DNA of 64,000 nt from Whitmania pigra. Its lineage: Eukaryota; Annelida; Clitellata; Hirudinida; Haemopidae. The notes below the pieces were generated by a model that was given only the letters and a program-made list of their open reading frames with translations, did no database searches and was not told the origin of the DNA. The stretch lies in contig JAJTWR010000205.1 of the NCBI GenBank assembly GCA_021613335.1, positions 1,880,001-1,944,000 on the forward strand, read 5' to 3'. The position numbers were made by a program, and so were the translations under genes. Each line of letters opens with the position of its first letter. Position 1 is the first letter of the stretch. Positions 1 to 13,339 of this stretch are shown here, one piece after another.

Positions 1-3000
1 TTTATTTTCTTATCTCCTTTCCTTCATTCAACCTTCCTTCTATCCTTGTGTGTTTCCTTTATCCATCCATCCTTCCATCCATTCTTTCGACTATAAGACG
101 GTTTCCTCTTAGGATCAACCCTCTTCTCTCCAGCAGCATCAGTATCTCTCCTCTTTCCACCTCCTCTCTCATCAGCATCTCTCTTTTTTTTTGTGCGTGT
201 GGCTCTTTTGAAAAATCGCCTTCAGCTTGTCTCGTTTAGTTGGAATTTTTGAATTTATTGCTTTCCGATTGCAACGATTATGATAATGATTGGACTCTAA
301 AATACGAACAATTGTTTTCGGCTGTTATGATGGCAACTTTTAATTGATTAATTGTAACTAATTATAAATGAATTGTTCATAAGTGTGTAACCTGTTTTTA
401 ATATGGCGTAAGTACTTTTTTGGGGCCTGCATTTCTACTAGCCACGGTTGATGCAATAGTCGTTACGCGTCGTGTTCGCAACCCAAGCTTGCACCAGCTA
501 CTGAAAAGGTTATTATTGTTGTTTTATCTAATTCTTGTAATTATTTATTGTTATATTTATTATTACTATATTTTTCCATTTAACTTTGAGTAACACATCT
601 TAAATTTCAAAAGTTCATTTCAAACACTTCTATAACTTTCAGATGGAATAAATTCTTAAAGATATTCAAAAACTAGGCCACGACGATTATTGGCTGGCCG
701 GGCGAACGATGTGATTGGATGAGAAATATCTGTTTGTTTTTAAGACAAATTATTTAAAGAATAATTGGCATATTGTAAAATATCCATCACTTTCACCGGC
801 ATCATCAGCTTCATCATCTTCACCATCACGGCGATGATGATGATAATGATGATGATGATGATGATGATGATGATGCTGATGATGATAACAGTGATTATGC
901 CAGTGATGCAGCCAGTGATGATGGTGGAACACGCCAGAGATGGTTGAGTTGAAGAAAGAGCGAAAAACATGTTTCTCTTCGGCAGATATTTGTTACTTGA
1001 GATCAAAACAAAAAGTACCCGGTTTCTTACGCTCAATCACTTATTTACTCATTCATTCATACGCTACTCACTCACTCATATGCACATTTATTCACTCATT
1101 CACATGCACATTTATTCACTCACTCAGCATTTTTTCCACATTTGTTATTCAACAAAACTAAACGAGGTTGCCCTCCATGCAATTGTTTTCATATCTCCAC
1201 TGACATTGACAGACTTTTATTAATATAAATAATATAAATAATAATAATAATAATAATAATAATAACGGCATTAACATTATCGATACAATAAAATGCTATG
1301 TTATTAATTTTTTAACTAAATAAAATTAAAAATTATGCGACGATATATTTATTGACAATTTTATAAATTTATAGGAAAAGATGAAGCAAAACTTATTGTT
1401 AATTTCAAGTGCTAGTGTAAATACGTTATGGCGAAAATGATACCAGTCTTTACATATTAATACCTGGGAAGTTAAAAAATAGAAGTTAAAAATAGATTCC
1501 AAAAATAAAAATGATCAATTAAAAATGTTTTCCATGAAATTTATTCCTTCGAGGTTCGGTTATTCCCACTGATCTAACTATCCACCCATCATTCATCCGT
1601 CCATCCAACAATCCATCCATCCATCCATCCACCCATCCATCCATCTATCCATCCATCCATCCATCAATCCATCCATATCTCACCTAAAGGAAGCGCGAAG
1701 AATATTGGTACTTTCTTGGAAAGAGTTAATGTGCTTCACATTAACCACTCCAGCAGGAAACTTGAAAGGATTTCAGTTTTTGTTTCGCTTTATATATTTC
1801 GTTTTTCCGAGATGTTTTTGTGCCTGGAAGCTTTCGAATTTCAAAATCATTTCTATTATTTATTATTTATAATATTTTATTGTTATTTTTTTTTTGTTGA
1901 GCAAGTGTATTAATCATCAAAATGAAACAAAGTTAACAAACAGAAAAAAACAGGCGGATTAATAAAGAACTCGTGGATCAGCTTTAAGAAAGCGCAATCT
2001 TCCACTGGCAAGCTGACCCAGAAATATGAATTAATTGAAAGAACAGTAACAAACCTGTCAAACAAACAATTAATCGAAAATACCACGAACTAAGTACAAT
2101 TTAAAGGATAATTTAAATAATAAATATAATAGCATGAATCTGAGTCCAGTCTGTGTCTGATTTTCGATAGATGAGGGAATGGATTTGTATAGTCTATGTC
2201 CGTAGCATGTTATTGAAAAGAGCTTGAAGGTTGTTTTGGCAAAAGATGGACTTATTTATCTTTCTCCTCTTTTAAAAATCATTCTGGAGCGAATCACGAA
2301 ATCAATATTTAGATATTTTCCAGCCACCCAGGTCCACCCTTTCGTTTGACCCATTTAATGACTCAAGGGCTCATTCGTCCACCTACTTGACCTACATTCA
2401 TATTCACCGGCAAATCCGCCACCTCTTTTCTGCGTCAACGGACGCGCGCCAAACTTTCCAAGGAGGTTAACCTGTCGCTCATGGAGGAAAGATGACCTGC
2501 TTTCACGATCGCCTATTGGTCCGAACCGTCCATAAATTATGGATGTATGGGTAAGTAGAGGGAGTGTAAACAAATAGCGACCTAATTATAAACCGCGGGA
2601 GAATCTAATTATAGCACACGTTTCTGCTATTGGCATGGTGATTGATGACGCGTAGTCACCAACGACCTAGTTCAGGGACTGCGGGGTGTCGACTCCCGTT
2701 TGGCAACCAATCAAAGGTCACAACCCATGTTGTGAGTAGTAATGGTGGTAATGTTGCCGTTGCAATTTATTTAAAAGATGAATTATCAATAAATAACATT
2801 TTGATTTATAAAAATATTTAATGAGTTTTCTCTCAATACGATCGCGATAACAGATGCGTAAAATGCAATTCAGTTCAATAAACTGTAATGCAACACAGCA
2901 CAACAACAATTAAAACATAAAAGTACCGAATGAAGCATAATAGCTACAAACTGTATAATACAATACAAAGTGTATAATACAATACAAAGTTTAGAATACA

Positions 3001-4500
3001 AACGTGCAATACCCTATACCACTTCTAGAGGCGAATTTACGTATTGTCATTTACCCTTCACCAAAAAGGGCCATTTATCAATTCTATGGTCTCCGAGACT
3101 ATTCATGATGTTTATGGTGGTTTTCTAGGGTGGCTGTGAATAGCGGAGAGGGTCGAGCCCGTATTCTCGAGCTCCTATTGGGCTGGTTTGAGATAAAATT
3201 TAAATAAATGATTGTTGTTTTGCTTGTGATTGGTGTCGGAGGGTGATGTGGATTTTCGCTTGAAACTTTTCAATCAGTTTTTTCAATCGATGATTGAAGG
3301 GAAAAGATATCTTGTGCAAATTATATTAGTCGATGATGATAAACGATGTAGCGATAGACAAGAGCATGTTAAAATTAGGCGGAATAACAACGTTTCAACA
3401 AAGTGAGATGATGACGACGACGAAAACTAGATGATGACGATGATGGCGATGACGATGACGATAGTGATGATGACGACGACGACGATGATGAAAGGACCAG
3501 AGACAGACCTTGAAGACAACACTTTGTGATCAAAGAGGTCGATAATGACTTGAGACCATTTTATTGAACGACTGACCGTCAACACCTCGGGCTATCGATT
3601 CAATCGAGCGTGTCCGCGTGCACGTGTTGAAATGCCCGCCTGTGCACGTGCTACCTTCAACCTCGGTGCGAGGACGAATTATCACCTGTTGGAATGAATT
3701 TTCAATATCATCTGGGAAAATGTGAGCAATGAATTTGTTTGCGTATGGTACTTAATGAGTCAATCTACAAGTATGAACTTCATTATATTAACATAATTAT
3801 GCAAATTATGATCAACTAATAAATATGTAGTTGAAATAACTAAATAACTTTTAATTAAATTATTGAGAGGCGACTGTTTTGGGATGGTTCTGGATGTACC
3901 AGGTTCAAAGATCAGATCGAACCTCACTTCTCCACTGGCCTGAACGAAGTACCTCCTCCCTCATCTTTTCGAGCCCTTGTGCCACCCACAAACTGGATTT
4001 AAAGTCATTAAGGTCATGAACCCCAAAATGAGGTCAACCACAACCAGAAGGAATAAACCTGATAAGCCACATGATCGATCCAGTGTCCCGGACACAATCC
4101 AGAACATCGAAGGAAAACAAGAGGGCTGAACCCTGGAGTTCAAGGGTCACCACGGTGGAATGACCCGTGTCCGTGACCCCATGACAAAAACCCCGACACG
4201 CCACATTCCATGGCATCTGAAAGGGGAGCTAGTTGATGATTATTTTAAAATTTTAAGTATTCAAACTCTTTTAGAGCTTAACTTAGCTGAATAAATATTA
4301 ATAATTAGTTTTTAATTTATAACATTTTATATATATTTTAAATAGAATTATTGTAAATAATTTTTAAGAATTAAATTTATTATTATTTAGTAAATTCACA
4401 GATACGGAAAAATACTTCTTAATTTCTGATCCTAAAAATCACTTAAAAATAAAAAGTCATACAGTCATTCGTCTGCAAACCCATTCACATGCTTAAGGCG
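1..4500. other. Non-coding AT-rich region with simple repeats
   Basis: No reading frame here has coding character or recognisable similarity. The stretch holds a (GAT)n tract at about 831-888, an (ATT)n tract at about 1240-1265, an (ATCC)n tract at 1586-1675 and a degenerate GAT/GAC tract at about 3409-3490. A short tandem duplication of an 'aatacaatacaaag' motif lies near 2958-2990. Two CACGTG hexamers lie at 3621-3626 and 3645-3650. The open frames in this area are poly-Met, poly-His or poly-Ile translations of the microsatellites and are not genes. Confidence 0.7.
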
Positions 4501-4502
4501 AG

Positions 4503-4610
4503 TGACGTCACATGCGCACGTGCACACAAAGTGACATCACAAACAGTCATCCACACAATGCTTGACCTATGACCTGGTGACACGCTTCTCCGCTGGATAG
4601 CCCGCACGTG
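4503..4610. promoter_or_regulatory. Candidate cis-regulatory cluster: CRE palindrome plus E-boxes
   Basis: A perfect TGACGTCA palindrome (the CREB/ATF consensus) lies at 4503-4510. CACGTG E-boxes follow at 4517-4522 and 4605-4610, and two more lie about 0.9 kb upstream (3621 and 3645). The cluster is about 550-650 bp before the first possible start codon of the orphan reading frame. The motifs are read directly. That they form its promoter or enhancer is inference. Confidence 0.35.
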
Positions 4611-5163
4611 TTTGTGCCAGGATAAATTGCCGGTGGAAAACGGACTCCTCCAATCGGTTGAAACTGGGAGTCGAACTCAGGACAACAGAGCTGGGTTTGG
4701 AGTGCAGTTTGGTTTTCAAGTGAGTTGAAGAGGTGAGTTGTTTGGATGGAGAAAGTGAGGATGATAATGATGATGAATAGGGTGACGATGACGATGATCA
4801 CGGCGGTGATGATGATGATGATGATGATGACGACGACGACGACGACGACGATGACGATGTTAATGTGGAGCCGATGTGAATGATGCTGGAGGTGGTGATA
4901 ACACAGCTTATATAACAACATGTGTTTATCACGTTTTTCTTCATCACCATCGACATTAAATATTGCTGTTGCCAACCTAGATATCTAGAGTACCATCATA
5001 CCTCATTTCACCACTGCAAGCAACATCGCAGTCATCATCATTATCATCATCACTACCACCACCACAACCATCATCATCATCATCATCATCATCGATACGA
5101 TCAACGCCAATGACATTCATCTTTTTCTCCTAAACATCCAGGGTGGGGTGTCCTGAACAAGCC

Positions 5164-6459
5164 ATGGAAACCAATCGTTCTGTTTCCAATCACGAGGCAT
5201 ACTTACGACCTCGTCACTACCAGCATCATCATCACCATCATCCTCTTTCTCCTCATCGTCTTCACCCTCACCGCCATCAAAATCATCTTCACCCAAACAA
5301 CTCCAGGATGAGTAAATCATCTCAACAACAACAACAGACGTCTTCACGTCTTCGAGGGGCCTATATCGTCGAAGACCACTTTGCAGAACAAGAATTACGA
5401 CCCACAGGTGCTTCCAAAGTCCGTTGTGTCGGGAGGTCGGTGTTCAAAACCCAAGATGGGAAAAAAGCAGGACCTCGTTGCAAAATCTTCTGCAAAGACA
5501 ACAACAACAATAGCAACAGCAACAGCAGCAACAACAGCAACAATAACAGCAGCGATTTAAAGAACAAAATCTGTTCCAATTTTCAACATGTCTCGGAAAC
5601 TGCATCCTCCATCCAGCATCCCAACTTCAGTAAGATAGAAAGACTCGACAGACCGAAGAGAAATGAATACGAGAAGCAGACGAGAAAATCCAAAAGAGAC
5701 CAAATCGAGAGGCTGATCAAAGTCTCGGCGTACATCCGTGGCTTGGTCAAGTTCCACGATGCCCTGTCCTGTGGGTGCCCGAAAACCGGCTATGTGACTT
5801 TTGACCCCGACGACGATGACGACTACAATGATGGAAAATTCGTAGTGAGAGCTGGAGTTTATCCAGTCGATTCCAGAAAGAGAAACGACAGATTACGTAA
5901 CGACCTTGAATCCAGCTGTGACGTCTACACAATAGTAAACATGAGCAGCTTGGCACGCACCCAAGTACCCTCGGGTAAGTCAGTCAAACCCTCTGGCTTT
6001 GTACCCCAAACTACAATACAACGTGATCAAGTTTTACAAAGGCCCTACATAACTTCCAAGCGCCACTTTCATCGTTTATCAGATACCACAGTGTGGAGCA
6101 TGGGGCACGATGGTGATGATGAGCATGATAAGGACGATAACTATGATGATGATATTGATAATGACGACGACGATGATGATAATGATGATGATGGGAAAGG
6201 TTCACATGGGAAACAATCCTATCCCGGCTTTGGCAGACAAATTTCTAGAATTCTTAAAGACGAGAAACAGCAGACTACACTTCTCTCACTGGGCGACCTC
6301 AGCTCCATAGGAGTAATGCCCGGATGTACCGAGCAAGATTCGAAGTCAGAACCAGAAGAACAGGGTAGTCTTCGATCTGCCTTTCTGCACAGTACCTACA
6401 GCTACCCCCTGCACAGTACCATAAGGTACTCAATCATGGAGGATGTGACACTGGGATAG
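5164..6459 (+). CDS. Orphan low-complexity protein (His-, Asn/Ser- and Asp-rich)
   Basis: I do not recognise this protein. The frame is open for 431 codons from ATG 5164. A second in-frame ATG at 5308 directly follows an acceptor-like 'aacaactccag', so the real exon may begin there. Codon choice between about 5310 and 6000 looks coding, with G/C-rich third positions and many Lys/Arg codons, unlike the flanking AT-rich DNA. The order is a His-rich N-terminus (possibly 5' UTR microsatellite), Gln, a Cys-bearing basic stretch, a long Asn/Ser run (5499-5555), a Lys/Arg-rich segment, a short Cys-containing core (SCGCPKTGY, near 5770-5795), Asp runs (5807-5835 and 6110-6192) and a Ser/Glu-rich tail. 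A consensus donor (GG|GTAAGT) sits inside the frame at 5974/5975, so splicing there is possible. There is no signal peptide or membrane segment. Function is unknown; it could be a lineage-specific nuclear or disordered protein. Confidence 0.5.
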   Translation: METNRSVSNHEAYLRPRHYQHHHHHHPLSPHRLHPHRHQNHLHPNNSRMSKSSQQQQQTSSRLRGAYIVEDHFAEQELRPTGASKVRCVGRSVFKTQDGKKAGPRCKIFCKDNNNNSNSNSSNNSNNNSSDLKNKICSNFQHVSETASSIQHPNFSKIERLDRPKRNEYEKQTRKSKRDQIERLIKVSAYIRGLVKFHDALSCGCPKTGYVTFDPDDDDDYNDGKFVVRAGVYPVDSRKRNDRLRNDLESSCDVYTIVNMSSLARTQVPSGKSVKPSGFVPQTTIQRDQVLQRPYITSKRHFHRLSDTTVWSMGHDGDDEHDKDDNYDDDIDNDDDDDDNDDDGKGSHGKQSYPGFGRQISRILKDEKQQTTLLSLGDLSSIGVMPGCTEQDSKSEPEEQGSLRSAFLHSTYSYPLHSTIRYSIMEDVTLG

Positions 6460-6514
6460 TCGTGCACTGGGGTTTTTTAGTTTGAAGATTCACTTTTATA
6501 GAATAAATGTCAGC

Positions 6515-6730
6515 AGTTTAAATAATTTTTTTACGTAGGGATGTTATTTTGATAAATATTAAAGTAATTTTTATTGGGGAATGTCATTATAAACAAATAA
6601 CTTCTATGGAGGGTATTATAATATATTTTAAAATAATTTTCGTGGAAGGCGTTATTACAATGCATTTTAAAATTATTTTTATAGAAAGTGTTAGCATAAT
6701 ATATATTTAAATAATTATTGTGAAGGGTTC
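6515..6730. repeat. Degenerate ~39-bp tandem repeat
   Basis: About five diverged copies of an AT-rich unit lie directly downstream of the orphan frame. Each has the shape 'ttttaaaataattttt', then a short G-rich patch, then 'gttattataat'. Two adjacent copies (6629-6667 and 6668-6706 approximately) are each 39 bp. The others are shorter or slightly offset. Confidence 0.55.
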
Positions 6731-9700
6731 TAGGGTTAGAGTTGCATTCACATGTGTGGAAAGCGAGGTTTAAGATTTAGTTTATTTCACTTCACTTAAA
6801 ATGCTTGTAGAAAATAAAACTTTGTTTTCTGTGAAATAAATTTCATACATTTTAAAAGGGACTTTACATTAATGAAAAAAAAAATAATAACAACAATGTA
6901 ATAACAATTAAGTTAATTTAATAAATTAAAATAATAATAAATATATAAATATAAATAACATATCTCATTTAAATATTAATAACAATGATTATAACTACAT
7001 CCACTTCACGAGCAAACAAGAAATAACTTAATCCACGATCTCGATATAATTAGGATGGTCGGTTGTTTATCGATTTCAACTGACATTAAACTGAAATCAA
7101 CTCGTCAGTTCAACTCAAGACTTCAATAATATTTATTCTTTTTTTCTTCGCACAAGCATTATGGTTGATATTTTAGATTAAATATTCGCAAATATAGATA
7201 AATGGGCATTCTTTAAAATCATGTTTTTCCTTAAACTATTTAACTCAAACATCTTCAGGGTCTGCCCAATAGCAAACGAAAACTTTTTAAAGAAAATACT
7301 TGGTTTAGTCTAGAATATCAAGGCCATTCAGACAATTTGAAGGTCTAGATAAGGGGCCTCGTTATTTCGTAAAACATTGTTTCTTCTGGAACCTAAAGAT
7401 AAGCTGGCTCAAATGTCACGGAAGAAATTTATTGTAACGAGAAACATGCTAAAACTTATAAGAGTCATCGTGCCAGTTTCGGAGAAATCAAGACTTGGAA
7501 TACTATTCCCAAATTACATATATGATTTGATTGAACATGTTTAGCCGTTCATTTTTGTAGTAGATTTAATAAAATTTAACAAAATTGTTTCATTTGCCTC
7601 ATATTTTATTTGTATATCGTCCAGTAAAACATCCATATTATGTTAAATAAAATAAAAGAAAATATCTACATTTTTCAAAAGTGTAAAATAGAATTTGTCT
7701 GTACTTGAAGTTAATATGTCAAATGCAAGCAACTCTCCAAGCATTCGCTAGATGTCTCTTTCCGAAAATCGATTTTGTATTTCGTCGTAGACCGATCGTC
7801 TGCTACAAACAAATAAATATCATCGAATAATGATGTGATTATTACTCAGGGGCTTTTCTTAAACGAAAACATGGCTGTTTTTGATTCTTAGGCTCATTTA
7901 AAGTAATTGTCCGATCGCTTCAATTTCTGCTTTCGGTCTGCGGTTTCGAAGAATATCAGATCGCAAGATACATTGTTGAAGGTTTTGTTATTTTGAGAGC
8001 TTTTTCATCGGTTTGCAAAGAGACGCAGAAGTGGAAGAGGACTCTGATCATTAAAAGGTGCGCTGTAGTTTTCATTTCAGGTTTCCTTTTTTTCCAGTTA
8101 ACAATTTTAACTCATCGATATGACATGCTCTTGTCCGCAAATGTTTTCAGAGAACCTTTTGAGAAAATTTTGAATCAATTTTTAACTATATGTTGTTGTG
8201 AAATGGCACAGTTTCATGAACATTTTGGAATTTTGCACATCAGAATGTTCTTATGGCATTCAGAATGATTAGCTGTAATGTGTTGATTTTATGTCTCTTA
8301 ATTTCTCAAATTGTAATTACTTTGCCATGTTTTCTCACATGGGTTTCAAACAAATCTCAATGCTTCTCCAAATAACTGAATAACATATTTATTATCACCA
8401 TTATTACCTTTATCAGTTTAAATTATTAATAAAGATAAGTAATTATGATAGAAAAATTATTATGTTATTTTTTGCATTATTATTCTGTTTTGAAGCTTTT
8501 CTATGATAGATGGAAAGCCATAAAATGATAAACAACAATTTTATTTAAGGCTATAAAATGGCATCATGAATATTTAATCAGAGTTAAAAGTAAAGTTGAA
8601 GCAGGTGTTTTTCTGAAGTGACATTTTATTTTTAGAAACATTAATTATTTATTTGTTCATTAATTATTTATTTGTTTGTTCATCACAATCGTTCTCAGTA
8701 TTTCTTATTTTCAGTTTTGTATATTGATCGTGTTGTTGATGTTATTGTTGTAGAAGTGTAGATCCCCACCCTTTGCAATAAATTGTAACTCAACCAATTT
8801 TTTTACTTCTGCTTATTATTAGGCATGACCATGTTTTTTTAATCTTATTTCCATAAGTAGATATTTTATTAAACCTTTAATATGAATAATGAATTTAATA
8901 TTTTTAACTTTCATTTTACTAAAATTATTAATTTTATAAATTATTATTTATAAGAAAAACAAAAGAATAAATTATTAGCAAATGTTTTTATAAACAAATG
9001 TTATTTACAAAAACTGTGCTGAATCTTAATTCACTTGAAAGAAAAATTATATTTCCCAATCAGCCATTACTTTACCAGAGGATATTCTGTTGTAAATCTT
9101 TCAATTCAAATCCAACTCCGCAGTACGTGTCTCTGTGCATGTCCGGGTAAATATGTTTATTTGTATCGTTCATTTATTTATTGATTTCGTTCTCTATTTA
9201 TTTATTTATTTATTTCCTTATTTCTTTCTTGTCCATATTTATTTTAATGTAAGCATGCATTTGAATGCAACGAACCTTCCACAGATAGATCCATAGATAG
9301 AGAATGGATCAATTGTTTAACTGTTACCACGGGCAGGTTCAACTCCATCTAAAGACTCCTTTTCTGCTGTGTTTCCTTCAGAATGCGTAGGTGGATGGGA
9401 GGAGTCGGGATTGGAGACATTGACATTCCCTGCTGAATGGAAAGATTTTTAGGCCATCCATCAACAGAGGCTATTGACAAAGTGTGTGGACCTTTCTGGG
9501 AAACTGATGTCGATCTTATCGATATCATCGTCATCGTTGTCGATATTGTTCAATTGTTATCATCATCATCATCATCATCATCATCAGCATCAACAGTATC
9601 TTCATTGTCATCATCAGGGATATTTTTTAAATTAACATAAATGAAATCTATTTTTTAGATCATAAAATTACGGTGGGGGAGGGCATGGCCTTATCGCCAC

Positions 9701-12700
9701 TGGTCCCACTGGTCATCGATGTCATCTTTATCATCATCATCAGCATCCGTCATCATATTTCACAGATGGTCATGAATATATTATCAGCTAAAAAAAAGTT
9801 GATGATGTCATCACGATGTTGATGATGAATAACCTTTCTATAAATGGAAATATTTTGCAACAACAACAACTCAACACCATCTGAGCAGAATGGGTAACCA
9901 ATCTGTCTTCATCCATCATTAAAGTGTGATTTTCTTGTTCAGAAAAAAAAAAGAGGAAAAGAGTTCTAAATAAATTTTTGAAAAGTTTTTTTGAATTTAT
10001 TGTTATCATCATGAGCTGATGCCTACCATTATAAGCTTTTAAGATGATTGTTATTAATAATTGTTGCGGTAATGATTATAATAGTGGTGATGATAATTAC
10101 TATTGTGTATATCATATGTATAATTATGGGTAATAAAAATTAATTCAACTTATTTATTGACAGAAATTCTAGAAAGCTATTATCAATGTACATCAACAAT
10201 GATACCATTTCGAATATTCCTCTGGATTACCCACACATCCATCCATCCATCATCCATCCATCCATCCACACATCCATTCATCCACACATCCATCCATCAA
10301 TCCATCCATCCATCCATCCATCCACACATCCATCCATTTTCATCTCCATGGGATATCTAGCCATGGCTGGAGCAGGAGTCCTTGCATGGTTCAATATTTA
10401 TCAATGGGATCTGCTAGCACGAGCTGTAGGCATAATGCTTCTGCTCCTGTGAAAGAGCTATTTTTGGAAGGCTATTTATTTCTTTCCTTGGGAGGCTATA
10501 TTTAGACGCTTCCACATTTTTTTTTATGTATTTGTCTCCTTTTTACTTTTTTTACCCTAATGTTTTATTGAAGTTCGGGTCTGAAAAAAATTTAAATTTA
10601 AATTTGAAAAAAAAATGATGATTTTAAATTATTTTTTATTATAATTTTTTTAGAAAAGTAGTTATTTTACGTTATTCTTTTAGAAAAAAGTAACGATTTT
10701 AAATTATATTTTTCTTAAAAAAATTGGAGTACTACAATTGGTTATAATTTGCTGATGTATTAATTGTGATATGTTTGTATTATTGTTTTGGTTTGTTTGG
10801 TGAACTAATAATTTGTGAATCATAATTTAATAATAAAGACACAATAACAGTGATTCTTATTGGTTTTTGTATTACCTTTTTACATATAGTTGAATTTATC
10901 ATTTGTATTCATTTAATAAAAAGTTATCCAAAGCGTTAATTCTAATTATACTAAAGATGATCACAAGATGTTATTATAATAACATAGACTTTAGAAATAT
11001 CTAGTTCATAAATGATATTACATAATTAATATCCAGTTGTGATTGTGTTATTGTTATTATTATTATTATTATTCTTATACTTGTTATACTTTATACTTAT
11101 TACCTTGTTGAACTGCTACTACTATCTGACCATATTCTTCATGTTGTGATACAGAAACGGTTATCACTTTCATGCGTCACTTAATCGTATTCTTATCATT
11201 GCCAGCATCACCGACCTCATTTTTCATCATCATCCCACCAATTCCTATTCACCATTACAATCTTCATCAGCATCGTGAACATTATCATCATTCCCATCAT
11301 CATCATTCATCATCATCAGCATCATCATCATCATCACCGCCACCATTCGTCATCACCATTCGTCATCATCATTCGTCATCATCTTCACCTTCATCGTTTA
11401 TTCACCGTTAGTAATTATCGACTGACCTGGACGATGCACACTTCTCTGATGGGCCGAACTTTGCCTTTTAACGAAGACTCTGACGTCGCTCATCATCATC
11501 ATCATCGTCATCATCATCAATGTAATTATATCATGCATTATCATTCGTGAAGGCTCCATTTAATGATCGTTACACTTATCCATCCATGTTAGTCATACTT
11601 TCTAATGTACTTGTTAATTTCTTATTTTCAATATTTTTGTTAGAATCATGAAAAAGGGGACCACCACCATCATCATCATCATCATCGTCGTCATCGTCGT
11701 CAGCGTCATCGTCAGCCGTCAAAGGCTTACAAAAAAGAATTAAAAAATCTTTTAATTTTAAAGTTCACAAATAAAAATAAAATAATAAAAAAACCCCAAA
11801 AGATAATTTTTGGCCTTTTATTTATTTTTATTTATTTTTGTTTATTTTTGTTTATTTGGACTCAGCGTCTCTTTCTGGGAAGAATTTATGTTTCTCTAAC
11901 AGCTGCTTTCCGTACACCTATCGCCTAGCTTGGTGCACGCTAATTTATGACCCGTGTACGCATTATGTGCGTGTTGTACGTGTTCAATTCAATTGTGTAC
12001 AATTCACAATTCCATATACCTATATTCATAAGTATAAGATGGTATGTAATATGTTGTGTGTATGAGTAGATAACATGTATATAAGTAGATGGACAGATTA
12101 GAAGGGAAAAGGACCAAAAAAAAGATTTATTTGAAATAATCCAGCATGGATGTTTGTCAAAGCGATTAAATATTTATCGAGCGGTTAATATATAATAATA
12201 TTCCACTCATTAAGTCCATTCATCACCAGTGTTATTTTATACTTCTCAGTAAAATATTATAATAATATTATATTTATTAAGACAACGGTGTTATTGTTAT
12301 TCTCCTTCTCGTTACAATATCATAATAATAGTATTATTATCCTGACTAATTGTTGCTATTCGAACCGTATTGACGTCATCTTATACCGATACTCCTCAAG
12401 GTGAAAGTAGACTTCTTCTTTTTTATTTAATCAAAAGTACACCTTTAACGCACCTAGGTACAAACGCTGAACGGTGTCCTTGATTCTGATTCTTAAGCAA
12501 TTCATTCGATTTCTCATTTTCGACATTTTTTGGGATCGACATCGTTGAGGACAGTGTAGCATGGCAGGGGGAAGGGATGGCAGTCCGTGACTAGGGGCGC
12601 CAAATGGATAATGTCAAGCATAGAGTGGTGCAAATTTACCAAAGATAAATCGAATACAAAATTAAATTAATGTTAACATGAAATGGACGCTGAAACCCCT

Positions 12701-13300
12701 TGCTATGCATCTGATTGAAGACGATATCTTGAGTTTGTGTTTCGTTTTTTGTTTTTTGTTATTTTTAAGCCACGGAAGGGTTATTATGGTTTGTGATGTT
12801 ACTTAACTGTAACTGTATTATCGATTTGGGACACGCCCATGTGCGGAACTGTTCAATAGCAGCCGATCGTGGTGGTAAAGGTTGTGGATCGATGATGATG
12901 ATGAAGGTGGTGATGGTGATGACGACGGCGACGGTGGAAATAATGGTTACGGTGACTATGGATGGACAGCAGTCCATTTTTCTTTATGTCGAATGATGGA
13001 AAGCAGAGGAAAAACAGTCGAACAGGAAATAAGGACAAAGGCAACAGTTGGAGACAGGAAAAGTGTCGTCGCGTGGGCGGATCCAACAGACATATACTTA
13101 TACATATGCATACACATGTATGCATGAAACTACATGGGACAGTTTTCGTGGAAGTTTACGTAGATCAATCTCTCACGCCCTCTGCGTACACAATAACAGT
13201 CGTACAAACACGTGGGCGTACCGGAGCGGCTGTTGTACAGCCTGTAAATCGATAGCTCTAGTCTGTCGGTCGGGAGAAATTGGAATGAGAAGACGAAAAT
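6731..13300. other. Gene-poor AT-rich region
   Basis: I see no exon with coding-like composition or family similarity. Contents are (ATC)n tracts near 9560-9590, 11275-11340, 11488-11520 and 11668-11710, an (ATCC)n tract at 10232-10338, and AT-rich filler. The longer frames (for example 7993-8268, 9437-9640 and 11172-11411) lack coding composition, or are microsatellite translations. Confidence 0.6.
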
Positions 13301-13339
13301 AAGATGCCTCCCTTTCCATCGAGCTATTTTTAGACCGCC

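Noticed and set aside
740..1036. Frames coding for poly-Met/His/Ile (also 4547-4975, 11172-11550, 16761-16980, 24553-25026, 59752-60052)
   Set aside because: They are translations of (ATC)n/(GAT)n repeats in all frames on both strands, with no coding composition outside the repeat.
12962..13255. Small gene in the GC-rich part at 13 kb
   Set aside because: Several overlapping frames of similar length are open on both strands, as expected from GC-rich non-coding DNA, and none resembles a known family.
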